Origin: Cloeon dipterum
Taxonomy: Eukaryota; Arthropoda; Insecta; Ephemeroptera; Baetidae
Direction: 5' to 3'
NCBI RefSeq assembly: GCF_949628265.1
Contig: NC_088789.1
Location: 8,052,886-8,116,885 of the forward strand
DNA: 64,000 nucleotides
The notes under the pieces are model-generated. The model was not told the DNA's origin and did no database searches. It saw only the letters and a program-made list of their open reading frames with translations. Position numbers and translations under genes: made by a program. Position 1 is the stretch's first letter, and each line of letters begins with the position of its first letter. Shown here piece after piece: positions 11,891 through 22,589 of the stretch.

Positions 11891-12085
11891 GTAAAACAGC
11901 ACACTTGCCCCCCCCCCTTTAGAGTAGGAGTTGAGAGAGAAGTTGAGGTGGTAAGGATTTGAAAAGGGGTTGTAGTTGTTAGATTGGCCATTTGGGTCGC
12001 TAAATTCACGACTCCAGTATTGGAGAGGGGGTCAAGTGTGGTTTTGAGTGTAACAACGGTTAATTTTGCATACGCAGAGGGGTAT
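11891..12085. repeat. Extra copy of an internal terminal-repeat segment next to the right arm
   Basis: About 195 bases from GTAAAACAGCACACTTGCCC to GCAGAGGGGTATT repeat 12981-13175 in the same orientation, and so also occur inverted in the left arm near 4460-4650. The copy abuts the inner end of the right arm at 12086, giving a scrambled junction that has no partner on the left side. Confidence 0.85.
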
Positions 12086-12258
12086 TGCAGTGCCAAGGAT
12101 GCGAGACTTGGTACCATCCTAAGTGCATCAATCACCCATTAGCAGACCAAGATCAAATGAAAGACTTGACCTTCACCGACATTCCGAACTGGACGTGCCA
12201 AAAATGCAAGGAAAAAAACGCCATGTCTACAACACCAGTCAGAAAGACCGCTCAGTAA
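12086..12258 (+). pseudogene. Duplicate 3' fragment of the transposase gene in the right arm
   Basis: The sequence matches the left-arm end of the transposase gene. It encodes only the second half of the PHD finger (GCETWYHPKC onward) and the C-terminal tail ending TPVRKTAQ before a stop, with the AATAAA signal following near 12296. There is no upstream coding sequence, so it is a by-product of the long inverted repeat and not a functional gene. Confidence 0.8.
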
Positions 12259-14399
12259 ATATAAAATGTAACCAACAGTATGATTACTACCCATCAATAA
12301 AATAATTCATCGCCAGAGAAAATTTCTGTTATTATCTATCCTTGCAAGAGTTATGTATTGAAATTGGTTGGCAAAGAAGCAATTAGTACGCAACAAACGC
12401 GACCAAAAGGAGTGGCAATGCATTAAAAAGTCACCCACAGTTGGTCGGATGAGTGGCATACCAAGTTTGCAGACATGGCCAATGCCAAGGAAAGAAATAT
12501 ACCAAGGGGAAAAATGGGAAGGTAGCAATAAAAAGGATCAACGCAAGCCATATGCACCAGCATTAGGTTAGTCTGAATACCTTCCGATAATTTAGGTCGC
12601 AGAAGAACTGCCCATCACGCTCTGCTTTTTGCTCTGCTCGCTGGAATCTGCTTTGCCAGCCAGAACATCACTCACGGTGTCGCTCTGCTCTCACAGTACA
12701 GCGCAATCATTGCTCTCCATTAGGGAATCTGCATTTAAGCGCGAGCCGATGATTCAAGTTGAAATTAGCAAGGGACCTGAAATTTTTAATAAATTAATAT
12801 GTTGCTACAAAACGAGTCACTGATGAAGAAAAATATTCATAAATGTATCAATGCATGTCTGCCCTTGGAGCCAGGGTAGATTTTGTCACAGATATTTGCA
12901 TTGCAGAATCTGCCCAACATCGACTGCAGCATCAGCAAATGGCTAACCTTAAAGAAGACAGTAAAATTGAGGAAAATTCGGTAAAACAGCACACTTGCCC
13001 CCCCCCCCCTTTAGAGTAGGAGTTGAGAGAGAAGTTGAGGTGGTAAGGATTTGAAAAGGGGTTGTAGTTGTTAGATTGGCCATTTGGGTCGCTAAATTCA
13101 CGACTCCAGTATTGGAGAGGGGGTCAAGTGTGGTTTTGAGTGTAACAACGGTTAATTTTGCATACGCAGAGGGGTATTGGAAGTGTTTTCGATAGGGTAC
13201 GTTTAAATGGCACTGCAGACGCTAAAAATTTGCACCTCCAGTAGTAGAGGGGGACCATGAGTGATTCAACAAGAAATTTAACACTTTTTGTCTAGTTATA
13301 GGAGCTTTAGTTGAAATAAAAAACAACTCCAGTGGAATAGGGAGACCATAGGTGGTTAAAAACGAAAATTGACATTTCTATTCAATTGGCGCAGCAGTCG
13401 TAGAAAAATATGGCGACTCCAGTGACCGAGAGGGGGCCAAAAGTGTTCTCAGTTCACAGGCGGCTTGGTAATAGAAAAACAACAGGCAAATATTTTCCTC
13501 TTTGAATTTCGTGCCCATCCCCGTTTTGTATTTAGCCGCAGATATATTCATGATGCCAAGATATTTTCTCTGAGCACAAATATCTTCAGCTCTAATTAAT
13601 TAATTTAATAATAAATATTTTCAAAATTATTTTAATTCAATTTTTGCCCGCGAAGCCTGGTTTGCATTCCTCACAGAAATTAGTATGGCAGCACCTGCCG
13701 AAGATTCCAAAAATTAAAATCACTAAATAATAGAATAATATACATTTATACCTGCATTACGAAGCTTGGCCATGCTGGCAGCGTCGCTTTTACACAGGAA
13801 ATCTGTCTGCCACGGCCTGCAAAGCAATCAGGATCGCATCTTCCAAAAGGACACTGAGTGGCTGCGCCTGCCGAAGGTTCCAAAAGTTAAAATCACTAAA
13901 TAATAGAATAATATACATTTATACCTGCATTACGAAGCTTGGCCATGCTGGCAGCGTCGCTTTTTCACAGGAAATCTGTCTGCCACGGCCTGCAAAGCAA
14001 TCAGGATCGCATCTTCCGAAAGGACACTGAGTGGCTGCGCCTGCCGAAGGTTCCAAAAGTTAAAATCACTAAAAAACATAATAGAACAGATTTATACCTG
14101 CATTACGAAGCTTGGCCATGCTGCCAGCGTCGCTTTCTCACAGGAATGAGGAATCTGCATGGTACACGCCACCCATGAGGCCAGGGATGGTTTTCTCACA
14201 AGAGAACTTCATCGCACAGGTTGCTAGTGAAGCCAGGACCGCTTTATCTCGTCACTTTAGGCGTGATTTCTACCCTAAAAAGGCAAAAAATGACCCTAGA
14301 AAGCGGAACGCATTACATGGACCCACTGGCTCGTCCGCCATTTTGAAAAATTCACCGCCAAAAGAATGTTATGACGTCACCGTATCATATCCTATAAGC

Positions 14400-14690
14400 G
14401 TCTTTGCAACTAACACATACACGCATTCCCTTGTACACAGATCGTCTTTGCAACTAACAAATACACGCATTCCCTTGTACACAGATCGTCTTTGCAACTA
14501 ACAAATACACGCATTCCCTTGTACACAGATCGTCTTTGCAACTAACAAATACACGCATTCCCTTGTACACAGATCGTCTTTGCAACTAACAAATACACGC
14601 ATTCCTTTGACACAGATCGTCTGTGCAAATAACAAATACACGCATTCCTTTGACACAGATCGTCTGTGCAAATAACAAATATGCACAAAA
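14400..14690. repeat. Subterminal tandem repeat, right arm (43-44 bp unit, about 6 copies)
   Basis: The same unit as at 3036-3210 in reverse complement: four CCCTTGTACACAGATCGTC-type units followed outward by two CTTTGACACAGATCGTC-type units. Units are contiguous, with no unique spacers between them. Confidence 0.85.
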
Positions 14691-14732
14691 TTTTGATAAA
14701 TACACGGACGATCCGTGTATATATCATCACCC

Positions 14733-14741
14733 AAACAAAAA
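14733..14741. repeat. Target site duplication, right copy (AAACAAAAA)
   Basis: Perfect match to 2966-2974, directly outside the right terminal repeat. Confidence 0.8.
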
Positions 14742-14962
14742 CAAAGGATTTTAGAGAAGTGAACAGGGAGATACGTAAGTAACCTGTTTAAAGCCCTGGA
14801 CAAATAATTCATTGTCTCATAAAGGAGCAGAACACTTGGTCGTAAAGTATCGTATCTGCATATAGGTATTGTACACATAATTTCATACAATATTTTTTAT
14901 TAATAATTATTAAGCAAGAAAATAAATTGTATTGCTTAATAAATTATAATAGGAAAGACATA

Positions 14963-16491
14963 ATGCTGAGGAACGATGAAGAAGACGATTATTGGGATGA
15001 AGTTGCGCCAAAGGCAAACATTTCGTGGGATGATTTGGACCAAAAGGTTAGCCTTCAACCCAGACAGTCTTGGTTATCTGACCTAATTTTTGTGATTGAT
15101 TTGTAGAATCTGCTGGGAGCTACAGCGGGTTCAACAGGAAAATTGTACCAGCAGTTAAAAAGTTTTGATTCACTCAGCATTTTGGATTCCAACCAATCGG
15201 CTCAAGGTAATTGAGTGGACAAAGTTGGAATAGTAAATTGTATTATTTTAATCATTTTTTCAGGGCAATCAAGTGAGCCAATCGTCCCCTTGACGAGCCT
15301 GGTTTTAGAATCGAATATTGATTTAAGTAAGTGCTATAAAAAACATAATTTGTTTTCAAAATAATTATATCGATAATTTTAGTTGTGCGGCTAGAGCGAC
15401 CAGATTTACAAGAGATAAATAAAACCATCAGTGAAGAAACACTGATAGAGGAAATGCTTCTTGGTCACCCTGTCTCTCTCGATAGTTGCAAATCCCTAAG
15501 GGCAAAGACAAATCTTCTTCAGGGAGCAGTCAACAGTGCAGATGGCGAAGTAATTTTAAAGGTCAGTTTTAATTTACGCAATTGAACTTTTCAACATTCT
15601 TGAGCTCAATTTTCCGCAGGTGGTCCTTTATCTCATGAGCACTTTGTCCAAAAAACACGCGAACAAGATGCTTGGACAGCATCCAGTTGCTGCCAAGGTG
15701 TATGCCAATTATTTATCCGTGTCAAATCAACACCCTTCTTTGGCAAATCTGCTTGAGTGAGATTTAAAATGGAATTTGGAAATATTTCCTAACGTTTTCT
15801 TTCTACAGATCGTTAGGAAAAATGAGAGAAGATGCTGTAAGTCTTAGTTAACAGATTTTTACTCTTGAAACTAACGTTTCTGAATAGATTTTGCAATATT
15901 ATTTGGCGAACTTGAACCAAACCGCAGGCGCTGCAAGACAAGCGCAAAATATTTTCTCCGTGTCTAGCAGCCATTTCAACAGCGAAGCCAGTGACAAACA
16001 CCTCAAACGCCATGTTAAACTATTAGGTAAAACAAGATAAGCACTGTTTTCCAACTTAAATTCGCGTCAAAAATAGAGCTGTGCAGTGGCCTTGGAATGA
16101 ATTCGAACACCACAGGCCACGAGTGGCTTCGAGAGGCCTTGAGTCGCAATCCAGCTAATATTTCTCAAGCAGCAACTTCTATTGGAATGTCTGAAAAAAT
16201 TTACCAGTGGATAAGCTTGAAATACTACATTTCCAGCGGGAATTTCAAGGAGATTCAGAATACTTTTAAAACTGTAATGGAACTTTTCAACACTTTTAAA
16301 AAGCAAGTTAATAATTGTTATTTTAGTCCTGGTTGAGTGGAAACAGACCCAAATCCATCATCCCGCTGAACAAATTGGTGATCGAGCTGGAGAAATCTAA
16401 AGCGCCTAAGGAGCAAATCCTGAAGTACGTTAAAATGATCGAAGACCCTATAGAGAGGAGGAATTTAGAGGCAAAATACGCCAGCCTGTGA
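14963..16491 (+). CDS. VIPAS39: VIPAS39 / Vps16B (SPE-39) endosomal trafficking protein
   Basis: Nine exons: 14963-15046, 15107-15206, 15264-15326, 15383-15561, 15620-15756, 15809-15836, 15888-16026, 16077-16273 and 16327-16491. They total 1092 nt, giving 363 residues with consistent phases. The N-terminus MLRNDEEDDYWDEV is acidic like that of VIPAS39 (EEEYWNSS). A central LRAKTNLLQGAVNSADGEVI and a C-terminal LEKSKAPKEQILKYVKMIED match the order and wording of the vertebrate protein (HKNNAPVQILQEYVNLVED). Known: partners VPS33B in the CHEVI complex for endosome and lysosome-related organelle traffic. The protein ends about 50 residues earlier than the human one and its N-terminal linker is shorter. 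Its start lies about 220 bases from the transposon end; the 3' end converges on the next gene with a gap of about 170 bases. Confidence 0.82.
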
Positions 16492-16662
16492 CATTAGGTT
16501 TCCAAAGCAAGAAACAATACTTCCAAAAGTACTTCCAAATTACAAAAAGCAATGATTATCGATATTTTTTTGTTAAATGAATTTTATTTTCAAATTTTCA
16601 ATCTGTGTTTACATACCACCACCATCAATAATTTACCCTCCCTTCCCTTAGACCGTTTGCTT

Positions 16663-18341
16663 CTAGTAATCGTACAGCTGACAGTCAGGGTATTCTGCAT
16701 CGCAGAGGTCTCCCTGTTTGACAAGTTCCTCTCTTGTCGGCATGTGACGCCATAAAACGGACAATTTTGAGTCCTCCTGGGGCGCTGCGTGATTTGGGGT
16801 TTTGGTTTGGTCGATAGCCTTGCTCACCGCCTGCTGCATGCCGTGCATCACCGGCGAGATTTGGCACATGAGACGCTGCAGACAATGGGTCGGTCCCTCA
16901 TTCGACAGGGTGTCCAAAGAGCGCTTGGATCTGCCCTTCAGAAGGGTGATCAGGATCTCGGGCAGCTCGGGGTTCAGGGCCAGTTTCAAGGCTTCAGTGA
17001 CCTGGAGGGAATGATTATTGATAAATTTTGGAAAGAGGCTGATTTTATATAAAGGTTCACCTTTGGACTGGCGTTGTCTAGCAGCCAGGAAAAAGGAGTT
17101 CCAGCAGGTTCCTCGTCATCTTTTGTATCCCTGGAAAATGCGCTCCACGTTCCTGACCGGTTGATTGCTGTTCTTTTTGTCAGAGTTGCGGCAATCTAGG
17201 GAATATAAATATTGATAATTTTACTACAAGAAGGGATATGAAATTTAGACGACCGAGATTTTTTTCTTTGCTTCTAATCATTGTGGTACCATCAAATGAA
17301 CACAAATCATGCTATATTTGAAATTTGAACCATACTTTAAATCGTCTAAAACTGCCAAACCCGTCTTAGTTGAAACTATTCTTTGAGACTGAATTCGTGG
17401 CCATCAATTAAAGAAAATCTGTTTTTTATGACCCTCGGAAAAATTTAAAAATAAAATAATAAGATATGAATGCTATTTTTTCCATTTAAATCGTATTTAT
17501 TTTAAATCTAACAATAATTTCAAACTCGTGTGTGAAGCCTGCACAAAGCGTTGTTCTTTTCACTGCGATTTATGAGCCCTGACAAAAAATTCCTACGCAT
17601 GATTCGATGCACAGTGATGTCCAGCAAATGTTTATTGTTCCTTATTTATAATATGCTCTGTTGTTTATTTTTTTATGATTTTTGCAAGTAAATGTTGACA
17701 ACTTAAGGGAAGATATCTTGCACTTCAATTATTAAAATTCAAAATAAATTTTTTATAAATTAGTTTTTACTGACTTTTCTAAAGAGTATACTTTTTAAAT
17801 ATTTTTAATCAATTTTCCCGCAAATGAAATATCAGTTGAACACCGACTTTTTAAAGAAACTAATTTAAAATATGATCATACCATTTCTGACACGTATATG
17901 AAAGCGTTGACGGCGATGGCACCAAGTCTGGTCGAGTCGAGGCCGAGCAGGCGCATGAAGCCGCCAAAGAGTCCAGGGCCTGGGGACTGCTGTTGCTCCT
18001 GCTTCTGGCTCTTCTGCTGTTGGTTCTTGAACTGTGCCCTGTTGCCAATGCCGTTGCTAACCAACGAGGCTACGCGGTCAGCCATGTCTACTTCGATGAA
18101 GTCGTCATCCTGCACATAGTCGTCGGACGGCTCGCCGCTTTTGTCTGACTTGAATAGCTGTGTCACTCTCCGCACGGACTGAGACGCTTGCTGGAAGAGG
18201 TCTGAAGGCGACGCCGTTAGTTTTCTTTTGAAAAATTGAGAGTTTGAAAGTTTCTTACTGAAGGGGTTGAATAGCTGAAAATTGGAGGCTTCTGCGATTG
18301 AAAGGTTGATAATTACTATCAAACCAAACAGGAAACAAAAT
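16663..18341 (-). CDS. Unrecognised secreted protein with dibasic cleavage site (5' end missing)
   Basis: Exons: 18341-17882, 17195-17061 and 17001-16663. The first begins in mid-codon, so the start ATG lies in an unseen upstream exon. Its first residues (FCFLFGLIVIINLSIAEA) look like the core of a signal peptide. A GRSKRSLDTL site in the last exon looks like a furin-type cleavage site, followed by a cysteine-bearing tail (THCLQRLMCQISPVMHG) ending CDAEYPDCQLYDY. About 310 residues are visible. In the first exon a 57-base stretch starting GTAAGA and ending CTTCAG, in frame whether spliced or not, may be a further intron. I do not recognise the family; it has the look of a conserved insect secreted protein. 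Confidence 0.6.
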
Positions 18342-20613
18342 CTGGAAAAAATTAAAAATCAATCAATGGAGTATGCAACCTGCTTGACACTAGTGTGGCT
18401 CATGTTGCATATAATTTTTTTTTAAATAGTGGCTGAACGGTACAAAAAAACAGCAGTTAAAAAAACAAAAAAGGTCGAACCTTGTTCTTATTTTAGTGAG
18501 TTATTCTTGGATATTTGGCACCTCAAAATTAATAAAAAAGATTTTTAAATTTGAAATCTTGGGATTTCAAATGTAATAGCAGAACGTTTATACTTTTCAA
18601 AGCGAAATTAATTTTAAAAGTATGAAGAACCTCTATAAATTTCTATTAGGCAGCACCAAATTAAAAGTTCAACATTTCTTTCAATTCCAATAAAAAATTT
18701 AAAAGGTTTATTTGATAGGAGATTTAATTTTATAAAATTGCCTTTGATCGTCAATTGAAATAAAGTTTTCGAGATTTAATATAATTCTTTGCCACGTTTT
18801 AGTAATACGCAAAACCATACTATAAAATGTTCAGAAAGTGATTATCCACTTAAAAGGAACGTAATTTTTGGCCTAGTTTTAGTGATCATAGAAAATGGCC
18901 CACATCAACTGTCATGAATTCCAAATTCTCCTAAGGAGTAGAAAGTTTAATAATGGCCCAATAATTGCACATATAATATTTTGTAAGTTGACAATTTCTA
19001 GAAGCTTAGATGCATGAAAAATAATTCCGAGAGCACACAGAGAGGAAGGATATTGAATAATTTCATAGCAATATACAGTATATAGCGCATACAGACTTGA
19101 ATTTTTTTAAATAAACACGAAAATGAAAAACAACAATAGATAATCATTCAAAATAGAGTTCTCAAAATCCCTCTCCCTGAACACAAATCGGTTTATGCCA
19201 CGCTTATTAGCCGGGGTAATTGAAACGCGTAATAATAAGAGACCGTTGTCGAGATGCAATGTGAGTCAGTGATCTCGATAAAAGGCAGGCTTCCGCGCGC
19301 GGAGGCAGCAGGCGTGGCGCTAAAGACACGCGATCCTGGTGTCGCGTGCTCCTCGGCAGAAGAAAGAGGAAAAAAGAAAAATGTATGAAGAACAGCTTAC
19401 CGCCTGAGTATCTGCATTTTGCGGAGACGCCGGCTCGAGTGGCAAGGCAAGAGTCTGCAGCCGAGTCTTCGCGAATGCCACCTCCACCTGCGCCTCCACC
19501 TCCTGTATCAGAGGCGGGGGACCGCGTGTGCACTACTCCCAGGGTCTCTCAACCCTGACATGTCTAACGGTGACCCCGTAATCTACGAATCTGCGAAATT
19601 GTTCGCGTGGTATACACACGAATCTGAGGTTTTAATAAGGAAAAGACAGTTTCCAAATTATTTTGTCATCGTACCGTTGCTAAATTTTCACTCTTATGAA
19701 TCAATATTGAGAGAGATTGATAATAAGATAAAATTCAATGATAAAGAGTGAAGAAAATATTCCATAGGATTTTTCGTAATTGGACTGTATCTCTTAAAAT
19801 TTAGGGAATTTTCATTAAAAAATCTCATTTTATTAAGAAGAATATTTATTTCTTAAAAATTAGGTTCAATAAATAAATCTTAAATTAAAATGCTTTTTAC
19901 AATAACAAAATATAAGCAAGTTTAAACCTTTTAATCTAATTATGTTTGGCGGCTTACATATTCAAACAATTAAATGCTCGCCATTTTTACAAAATCATCG
20001 TGCTTTTTGTAGAAAAAATTGTGGTAGGAATCAATTATGAGGAGAGGATGATGATAGTGCAAAAATGGCAATTTTTTGTTTCTTTAGGTTCAAAATTTAA
20101 AAGCATGCCATAAGTATTCATTTTTAAAGGTCTCAGCCGGGAGATTTCAATTCTCAATCAGTGGCTGGCTGAAAGGGCTCCAGCTTAAAATCAATAATTG
20201 TATTCGACTTGAGGCACACCCAAGACAGCCAACAAGTTTTCCAGAGTGACGAGGTTTAATATATATATATACTGCCCTGAAGATATTTTTTTAACCGTTA
20301 GCTTTGGGTTACTAGCGCGCAGTATTAAATTAAGACACGTGACCCAAAATTTTCTGGCTGGCTGAGACCTCTATCATTTCATAAAAATTGAATATTGAAA
20401 TAGCTCAAATTCCAGTAGTTTAAATATCTCATTTACGTAAGGTACCAAGATGGAAATTTTTTGTACAAATTCAAAAGACGTTTATGAAACGTCGCGAAAA
20501 TACGATCGACACGCACACAAGGGGAGATCAGCAGGTCAACTCCGGGGGCAAATCCATACGATTTCGATCAGCACAAAAAAGAACGAAGCTCAGAAAGTTG
20601 CAAACAAGCAAAT
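18342..20613. other. Intergenic or 5' intron region with no recognised gene
   Basis: Mostly AT-rich sequence with a more GC-rich island at about 19200-19570 that could be the promoter or first exon of the minus-strand secreted-protein gene. No coding exon could be assigned. It contains a candidate MITE (20128-20370). Confidence 0.4.
20128..20370. mobile_element. Candidate MITE with 11-bp terminal inverted repeats
   Basis: AGGTCTCAGCC at the left end and GGCTGAGACCT at the right end are perfect reverse complements 243 bases apart. The interior is non-coding. No clear target site duplication could be identified, so this is tentative. Confidence 0.4.
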
Positions 20614-22589
20614 TCAGCCCAACTGGTGCCCCTCGAACTTAGCGTAGGCGGCAGCTAGGGTGGCCAGCCCTGTGAAGAGGGTGTCGGGCTCGACGAGAGG
20701 CAACGGAGGCGGCTCGGGGGCGGCCTGCCTCCGCTTCCTCCTTTTGCGGCGCCGGCCCGACGCTGCCGGCACGAGCACAAAGGGTTGCTGCGTGGTGGCG
20801 GTGGTCGTGGTCGCGCTGTTGTTGCGCACGATCGCAACCACCAGGCTGATGAGGTAGGCGCCGAACGCGAGGAACGACAGCACCGTGATCGCCAGCTGGA
20901 AGCCCGTCGCCAGTTTTGATTGTTTGCCATTGCTGCCGAGGAGCGAGAACTCCTGACGCTTGATCGGCGTTGGTCCGCTCGACGAGCCCCGATCCCGATC
21001 AGGAAAGCGGACACGCGACCTCAGGGCCTCCGCTGCGGGCAGGGGCTCTCCTAAAAATGACACAGCATTAAATAATTTGACACGAAAAAGTATACTTGAA
21101 TTTTTAGGGTGTCGTCTCTTTTATGAATACATGACGATAAAGATAAGGTTTTTTATAAAAGGGGAAATCTGAATTCTATCTCATTGTGTAAATAATATGA
21201 TTTTTAATAGATGAAAACAATAGACAACGGATGAAAAAACAGCAAATCTGTGCATTTTAGACAAACCCAATTTTAATTAAATAAAAAATACCTCATCAAT
21301 TCATGTTATTTACCCATAGCTTTTCAAAGTAATAAACTAATTAAACGGAAAAATAGAGATTTTTTGATGGATTACTTACTCCACTTTTTCAGGAAAAGAA
21401 AATTAGGAAACGGTATTTTTTAATTCTGAGTAAATTGCCATCATTGCTGTTTTTAGATTGTGAAGATTTGAATGAGCGATAGCGTCAGAAGTTGTTATGA
21501 AAGGTTGAGGCAGAGACATAATTATTTTGGCACGTACGAGTGAGCTTAGCGTGTGGAGAATCGAGTTCGTGACTAATTTGATGATAACTATAACTATCTC
21601 AATAGGTTGAAATACAGCTTGAAGCTTCGAAGCCACTTTAATTAACTAAATTATAATTATGTTATTTTTACTTAGGTTTGAAATAATTTGATCTGAATTA
21701 AATACACACATATTTTTACTTATTTCATGATTGAATTTTCACGATGAGCACAGTATTAGAGTTGTTCTTGCGTAAAGTTGAAAATTTACGAAACAACTCC
21801 CAAATTTTGACATTTAATTTTAATGAAAATTAGAATTAACCTGTTGAAATTTCTATCCCGTTTAGTAATTTAAAATAATATTGGAGATTCGATAAAACGG
21901 AGATGTTTGTTTAAAATTTATCTTAAATTAGCTTTTTCTGTAGAATAATATTCCTCTTGGAAAGATTTAATATGTATTTTGAATTGATAATAAATAATAC
22001 TGAATATGATCCAAGAGTTGTTATTATTTAATAGTGATGAGTTGAAATTGTTTGTTATATTTGCGATATTCTTTTTTATCGGATAAGGCGGTATTTCATT
22101 CGTGAGTGAAATATGCAACAACTCTGCTTTTACGCTGCGCAGGTTGCCTACATTAGATTGATGCTCCATCTCCAATGAAGCGCTTAAAATAATCGGATTT
22201 TAATAATTACAGTGATATTTTGAACCGTTGTTGTCCTTTAAACTTGACTATCTCAAAACTGCATGCTATACAAAAATATCTATTTCATTTAATTGGAATT
22301 TTAGTGCTGGTCCCTTCATTACTGACCCAAAGAACTGTCGATTTTTTAAGTATAAGATATTGTCAATTTCTGCACCTTGTCTGTTGTGTGCGAAATCATT
22401 GTTCTCGCTGCCATAGTTGTGCATGACGGACTTGACCCTGAGCAAGCGATCGAGGGGCAGTTCGCTGAGGCTGAGGATTTCCTGGAAGTGGGCGCTCGCG
22501 TGGCAGCACGTAGGGTTGCTCATGTTCGCCAGCGTAGAGGTTGGCGAGACGGCCGCCCCCACGCTCGGACCCAAACTCTGCAGCTGCAT
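20614..22589 (-). CDS. Unrecognised single-pass membrane protein
   Basis: Two coding exons, 22589-22376 and 21050-20614, join in phase (CAA G|GA GAG) to give 216 residues. The first exon encodes a serine-rich N-terminal part with the phrase FQEILSLSELPLDRLLRVKS. The second has a basic stretch, then a hydrophobic segment (FQLAITVLSFLAFGAYLISL, about residues 122-146), a threonine-rich stretch, the basic cluster GRRRKRRKRR, a proline-rich part and a short hydrophobic C-terminus. Orientation and function are unknown. A splice acceptor (ACCTTTCAG) precedes an upstream ATG at 22634 that opens a 10-codon ORF, so at least one 5' UTR exon probably exists, perhaps in the GC-rich region near 23250-23400. 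I do not recognise the family. Confidence 0.6.

Larger units (their letters stand above)
2975..14732 (-). mobile_element. Complete Mutator-like (MULE) DNA transposon with long terminal inverted repeats
   Basis: Seen: the ends begin GGGTAATTATATATACACGG on the left and, reverse-complemented, GGGTGATGATATATACACGG on the right. They lead into inverted repeats of about 2.56 kb (2975-5533) and 2.65 kb (12086-14732) and are flanked by a perfect 9-bp duplication. Between them one long gene on the minus strand encodes a MULE transposase whose nine exons splice without a stop or frame break. Tandem arrays of about 44 bp lie near both tips. Known: MULEs make 8-10 bp duplications and encode a DDE transposase, often with FAR1-like and SWIM zinc fingers. 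Inference: a young, possibly autonomous copy, from the near-identity of the arms as read by eye. The first 12 bases of the tips differ at two positions. Confidence 0.9.
12086..14732. repeat. Right terminal inverted repeat arm of the MULE (about 2.65 kb)
   Basis: Reverse complement of 2975-5533. Identity appears very high wherever compared by eye. The 88-base excess over the left arm is accounted for by one 44-bp unit, one 43-bp unit and one extra base in the poly-C run (12 against 11). The inner end carries the last transposase codons (PHD finger from GCETWYHPKC to the stop) as an unconnected duplicate, on the plus strand here. Confidence 0.9.

Noticed and set aside
14400-14690. Regular 44-bp repeats resembling a CRISPR array
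   Set aside because: Units are contiguous without unique spacers, mirrored in the opposite arm, and lie in a eukaryotic transposon; they are subterminal tandem repeats.
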